From Pseudomonas oleovorans subsp. oleovorans (GTDB taxonomy: Bacteria; Pseudomonadota; Gammaproteobacteria; Pseudomonadales; Pseudomonadaceae): a DNA stretch of 38,813 nt. A program made the position numbers and the translations under genes. Shown here piece after piece: positions 36,426-38,813 of the stretch; position 1 is the first letter of the stretch, and each line of letters starts with the position of its first letter. The DNA lies in NCBI RefSeq assembly GCF_002197815.1, contig NZ_NIUB01000040.1, positions 1 to 38,813 of the forward strand. The letters are read 5' to 3'. The notes under the pieces are model-generated. The model was given only the letters and a program-made list of their open reading frames with translations, was not told where the DNA came from and ran no database searches.

Positions 36426-38150
36426 GTGGAGCTTTTATCCGGCGCTGAAATGGTCGTCCGCTTCCTGCGTGACGAAGGCGTTAAGCATATCTATGGGTAC
36501 CCTGGTGGTGCTCTCCTGCATATTTACGATGCCCTGTTCAAAGAACCGGAAGTGACCCACATCCTGGTTCGTCACGAACAGGCAGCGACCCATATGGCTG
36601 ACGGCTATGCCCGCGCCACCGGCAAGGCCGGTGTGGTGCTGGTGACCTCTGGCCCTGGCGCGACCAATGCCATCACCGGTATTGCGACTGCCTACATGGA
36701 TTCCATTCCGATGGTGGTGATCTCCGGCCAGGTGCCGAGCGCCATGGTCGGCACCGATGCCTTCCAGGAAACCGACATGGTCGGTATTTCCCGCCCGATC
36801 GTGAAGCACAGCTTCATCATCAAGCACCCGTCGGAAATCCCCGAGGTGCTGAAGAAGGCGTTCTATCTCGCCGAGTCCGGTCGTCCCGGTCCGGTCGTGG
36901 TCGACATTCCGAAAGACATGGGCGATCCGACCCAGAAGTTCGAATACGTCTATCCGAAGAAGGTCAAGCTGCGCTCCTACAGCCCGGCGGTACGCGGTCA
37001 CTCCGGCCAGATCCGCAAGGCGGCTGAGATGCTTCTGGCCGCCAAGCGTCCGGTCATGTACTCCGGCGGTGGCGTGATCATGGGCGGTGCCTCTGCGCCG
37101 CTGACCGAGCTGGCGCAGATGCTCAACCTGCCGGTGACCAACACCCTGATGGGCCTCGGTGGCTATCCGGGTACCGACCGCCAGTTCATCGGCATGCTCG
37201 GCATGCACGGCAGCTACACCGCCAACCTGACCATGCACCATGCTGACGTGATTCTGGCGGTCGGTGCGCGCTTCGATGACCGCGTGATCAACGGTGCGGC
37301 CAAGTTCTGCCCCAACGCCAAGATCATTCACATCGACATCGATCCGGCTTCGATCTCCAAGACCATCAAGGCTGACATCCCGATCGTCGGTCCGGTGGAC
37401 AGCGTGCTGACCGAGATGGTCGCCATCCTCAAGGAAATCGGTGAGACCCCGAACAAGGACACCGTCGCCAGTTGGTGGAAGCAGATCGATGAGTGGCGTG
37501 GCAATGGTCGCCTGTTCCCCTACAACGAGGGTGACGGTTCGATCATCAAGCCGCAGACCGTGATCGAAACCCTGTGCGACGTGACCAAGGGCGATGCTTT
37601 CATCACCTCCGATGTGGGTCAGCACCAGATGTTCGCGGCGCAGTACTACCGCTTCAACAAGCCCAATCGCTGGATCAACTCCGGCGGCCTGGGCACCATG
37701 GGCTTCGGTTTCCCGGCCGCAATGGGCATCAAGCTGAACTTCCCGGAAGCCGATGTGGCATGCGTCACCGGTGAGGGCAGCATCCAGATGAACATCCAGG
37801 AGCTATCGACCTGCCTGCAGTACGACCTGCCGGTGAAGATCGTCAACCTGAACAACGGCACCCTCGGCATGGTCCGGCAATGGCAGGACATGCAGTACAA
37901 CAGCCGTTATTCGCACTCCTACATGGAGTCGCTGCCGGACTTCGTCAAACTGGCCGAGGCTTATGGCCATGTCGGTATGCGCATCACGTCGCTGAAGGAC
38001 CTCAAGCCCAAGCTGGAGGAAGCCTTTGCCTTGAAGAATCGCCTGGTGTTCCTCGACATCGCGGTGGATTCCAGCGAGCACGTCTATCCGATGCAGATCA
38101 GAGACGGTGCGATGCGTGACATGTGGCTGAGCAAGACGGAGCGGACCTAA
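36426..38150 (+). CDS. ilvI: Acetolactate synthase III, catalytic subunit
   Basis: 574 residues from GTG 36426, six bases after GAGGTGA; this start matches the family start VELLSGAEMVVRFLRDEG. The enzyme condenses two pyruvates, or pyruvate and 2-ketobutyrate, for valine/leucine and isoleucine synthesis using TPP, Mg and FAD. TPP-binding glutamate 51 lies in VRHEQAATHMADGYARATG. GPGATNAITGIATAYMDSIP, RPGPVVVDIPKDMGDPT, the FAD-domain tract RSYSPAVRGHSGQI, and the TPP site GGLGTMGFGFPAAMG with VTGEGSIQMN (GEG where GDG is usual) and NLNNGTLGMV follow. Large subunit of IlvIH; ilvH begins one base after the stop. Confidence 0.96.
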   Translation: MELLSGAEMVVRFLRDEGVKHIYGYPGGALLHIYDALFKEPEVTHILVRHEQAATHMADGYARATGKAGVVLVTSGPGATNAITGIATAYMDSIPMVVISGQVPSAMVGTDAFQETDMVGISRPIVKHSFIIKHPSEIPEVLKKAFYLAESGRPGPVVVDIPKDMGDPTQKFEYVYPKKVKLRSYSPAVRGHSGQIRKAAEMLLAAKRPVMYSGGGVIMGGASAPLTELAQMLNLPVTNTLMGLGGYPGTDRQFIGMLGMHGSYTANLTMHHADVILAVGARFDDRVINGAAKFCPNAKIIHIDIDPASISKTIKADIPIVGPVDSVLTEMVAILKEIGETPNKDTVASWWKQIDEWRGNGRLFPYNEGDGSIIKPQTVIETLCDVTKGDAFITSDVGQHQMFAAQYYRFNKPNRWINSGGLGTMGFGFPAAMGIKLNFPEADVACVTGEGSIQMNIQELSTCLQYDLPVKIVNLNNGTLGMVRQWQDMQYNSRYSHSYMESLPDFVKLAEAYGHVGMRITSLKDLKPKLEEAFALKNRLVFLDIAVDSSEHVYPMQIRDGAMRDMWLSKTERT

Positions 38151-38151
38151 G

Positions 38152-38643
38152 ATGCGACACATCATTTCCCTGCTGCTGGAAAACGAGCCGGGCGCCCTGT
38201 CGCGCGTGGTTGGTCTGTTCTCCCAGCGTAACTACAACATCGAAAGCCTCACCGTTGCGCCAACCGAGGATCCGACGCTGTCGCGCCTGACCCTCACCAC
38301 CGTTGGACAGGATGAGGTGATCGAGCAGATCACCAAGAACCTCAACAAGCTGGTCGAGGTAGTCAAGCTGGTCAACCTGTCGGAAAGCGCCCATATCGAG
38401 CGCGAGCTGATGCTGGTCAAGATCAAGGCCACTGGCGCTCAGCGTGCCGAGGTCAAGCGTACTACCGACATCTTCCGCGGCCAGATCGTGGATGTGACCA
38501 GCAGCGTCTACACCGTGCAGTTGACCGGTACCAGCGACAAGCTGGATAGCTTTATCCAGGCCGTCGGTACTGCATCGATCTTGGAAACTGTACGCAGTGG
38601 TGTCACAGGTATCGCGCGTGGCGACAAGGTACTGAGTATCTGA
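38152..38643 (+). CDS. ilvH: Acetolactate synthase III, regulatory subunit
   Basis: 163 residues. Two-part regulatory subunit that binds valine and confers feedback inhibition on IlvI. The ACT domain opens the protein: MRHIISLLLENEPGALSRVV, LFSQRNYNIESLTVAPTEDP, SRLTLTTVGQDEVIEQITKN, ending near residue 75. The C-terminal domain has HIERELMLVKIKATGAQRAE, DIFRGQIVDVTSSVYTVQLT and VRSGVTGIARGDKVLS. ATG 38152 directly follows the ilvI stop. The gene closes the operon ahead of a strong terminator and a probable group II intron. Confidence 0.97.
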   Translation: MRHIISLLLENEPGALSRVVGLFSQRNYNIESLTVAPTEDPTLSRLTLTTVGQDEVIEQITKNLNKLVEVVKLVNLSESAHIERELMLVKIKATGAQRAEVKRTTDIFRGQIVDVTSSVYTVQLTGTSDKLDSFIQAVGTASILETVRSGVTGIARGDKVLSI

Positions 38644-38657
38644 CCGTTGTGCTAAAT

Positions 38658-38684
38658 AAAGCCCCGCCTGGTGCGGGGCTTTTT
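38658..38684 (+). terminator. ilvIH rho-independent terminator
   Basis: AAAGCCCCGC (38658-38667), loop CTGGT, GCGGGGCTTT (38673-38682), continuing as TT and AT. A textbook terminator 15 bases past ilvH. Confidence 0.95.
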
Positions 38685-38689
38685 ATTGG

Positions 38690-38813
38690 GTGCGCCAGGC
38701 ATGGCGCGTAGCGCCGTGACTGGCGCTGTTCGGTTCACTGTGGTGGTGAACCGGACGACTTGGAGGTGAAAGTCCTCTGCACGCCCGGCAAGGGGAAGTG
38801 CTAGCGGAAGGCA
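38690..38813 (+). mobile_element. 5' end of a probable group II intron (class C-like), cut by window edge
   Basis: It begins GTGCGCC at 38690, in line with the GUGYG 5' end of group II introns. Domain I-like nested stems follow: GCGCCAG...CTGGCGC around GGCGC-gta-GCGCC, then CGGTTCAC...GTGAACCG. Beyond lies TTGGAGGTGAAAGTCCTCTG and a tract with GAAGTGCTAGCGGAAGGCA, phrases I know from bacterial group II introns. It starts six bases after the T-run of the ilvIH terminator, the preferred target of class C introns. The reverse transcriptase would lie outside. Identification from sequence pattern only. Confidence 0.78.

Noticed and set aside
38685..38720. The GGGTGCGCC at the window end as another copy of the 20-base palindrome repeat
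   Set aside because: Only nine bases agree; the following sequence differs and fits the start of a group II intron.
1..38813. CRISPR arrays, tRNA or rRNA genes, and prophage or defence genes
   Set aside because: No regularly spaced direct repeats, no cloverleaf or rRNA sequence, and no gene of those classes recognised.

Overview
The window is chromosomal DNA from a Pseudomonas-type gammaproteobacterium. Coding DNA is GC-rich, and several loci match the gene order I recall from Pseudomonas aeruginosa: acs-pgi-panC-panB-folK-pcnB-crcZ-cbrB-cbrA-cbrX-gluQ-dksA, the heme locus phuR/phuSTUVW with prrF and cbpA beside it, and mrcB to ilvIH. The exact species cannot be fixed from sequence alone; a member of the mendocina/oleovorans/alcaligenes group is a guess.

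Layout. 1-245 is the right end of an IS66-family insertion sequence. 363-2790 (minus) is a decayed operon: two small DUF2845 proteins, the 3' part of a DUF748 gene, and the 5' part of a SAM-dependent methyltransferase gene joined to it by what looks like a deletion. 2852-3724 is an MpaB-family oxygenase. 3795-11353 (minus) is core metabolism: acetyl-CoA synthetase, glucose-6-phosphate isomerase, panC-panB, folK-pcnB. panD is not at its usual place between panC and pgi. 11562-16720 is the carbon-catabolite control module: the CrcZ RNA with a sigma54 promoter and upstream CbrB-type sites, then cbrB, cbrA and the small membrane protein gene cbrX. 16875-20765 holds gluQ, dksA, an aminotransferase, sfsA and a Rieske protein; sfsA and the Rieske gene converge on an inverted pair of short palindromic repeats that supplies both stop codons.

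20903-28026 is a complete heme-uptake locus: the outer-membrane receptor phuR diverges from phuSTUVW over Fur-type boxes. It is followed by an NTF2-like gene, one iron-responsive PrrF small RNA (minus strand) with promoter, Fur box and terminator, and a cyclic-nucleotide-binding protein resembling CbpA. 29694-32060 (minus) holds a TfoX C-terminal-domain protein, a pentapeptide-repeat protein and a two-domain phosphotransferase/P-loop kinase. 32175-35570 (plus) is mrcB (PBP1B), a TPR lipoprotein and a YqcC-like gene, facing a DUF4124 gene. 36426-38643 is ilvI-ilvH with a long leader and a strong terminator. Directly after that terminator, from 38690 to the edge, is the 5' end of what looks like a group II intron, placed as class C introns usually are.

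Together the genes are mostly housekeeping, with two regulatory RNAs (CrcZ for carbon, PrrF for iron) recognisable in the gaps. I did not find a wholly new multi-gene system. The least ordinary things are the gene fusion by deletion, the repeat-supplied stop codons, the intron at the ilvIH terminator, missing panD, and details inside the CrcZ, PrrF, mrcB and ilvI upstream regions.
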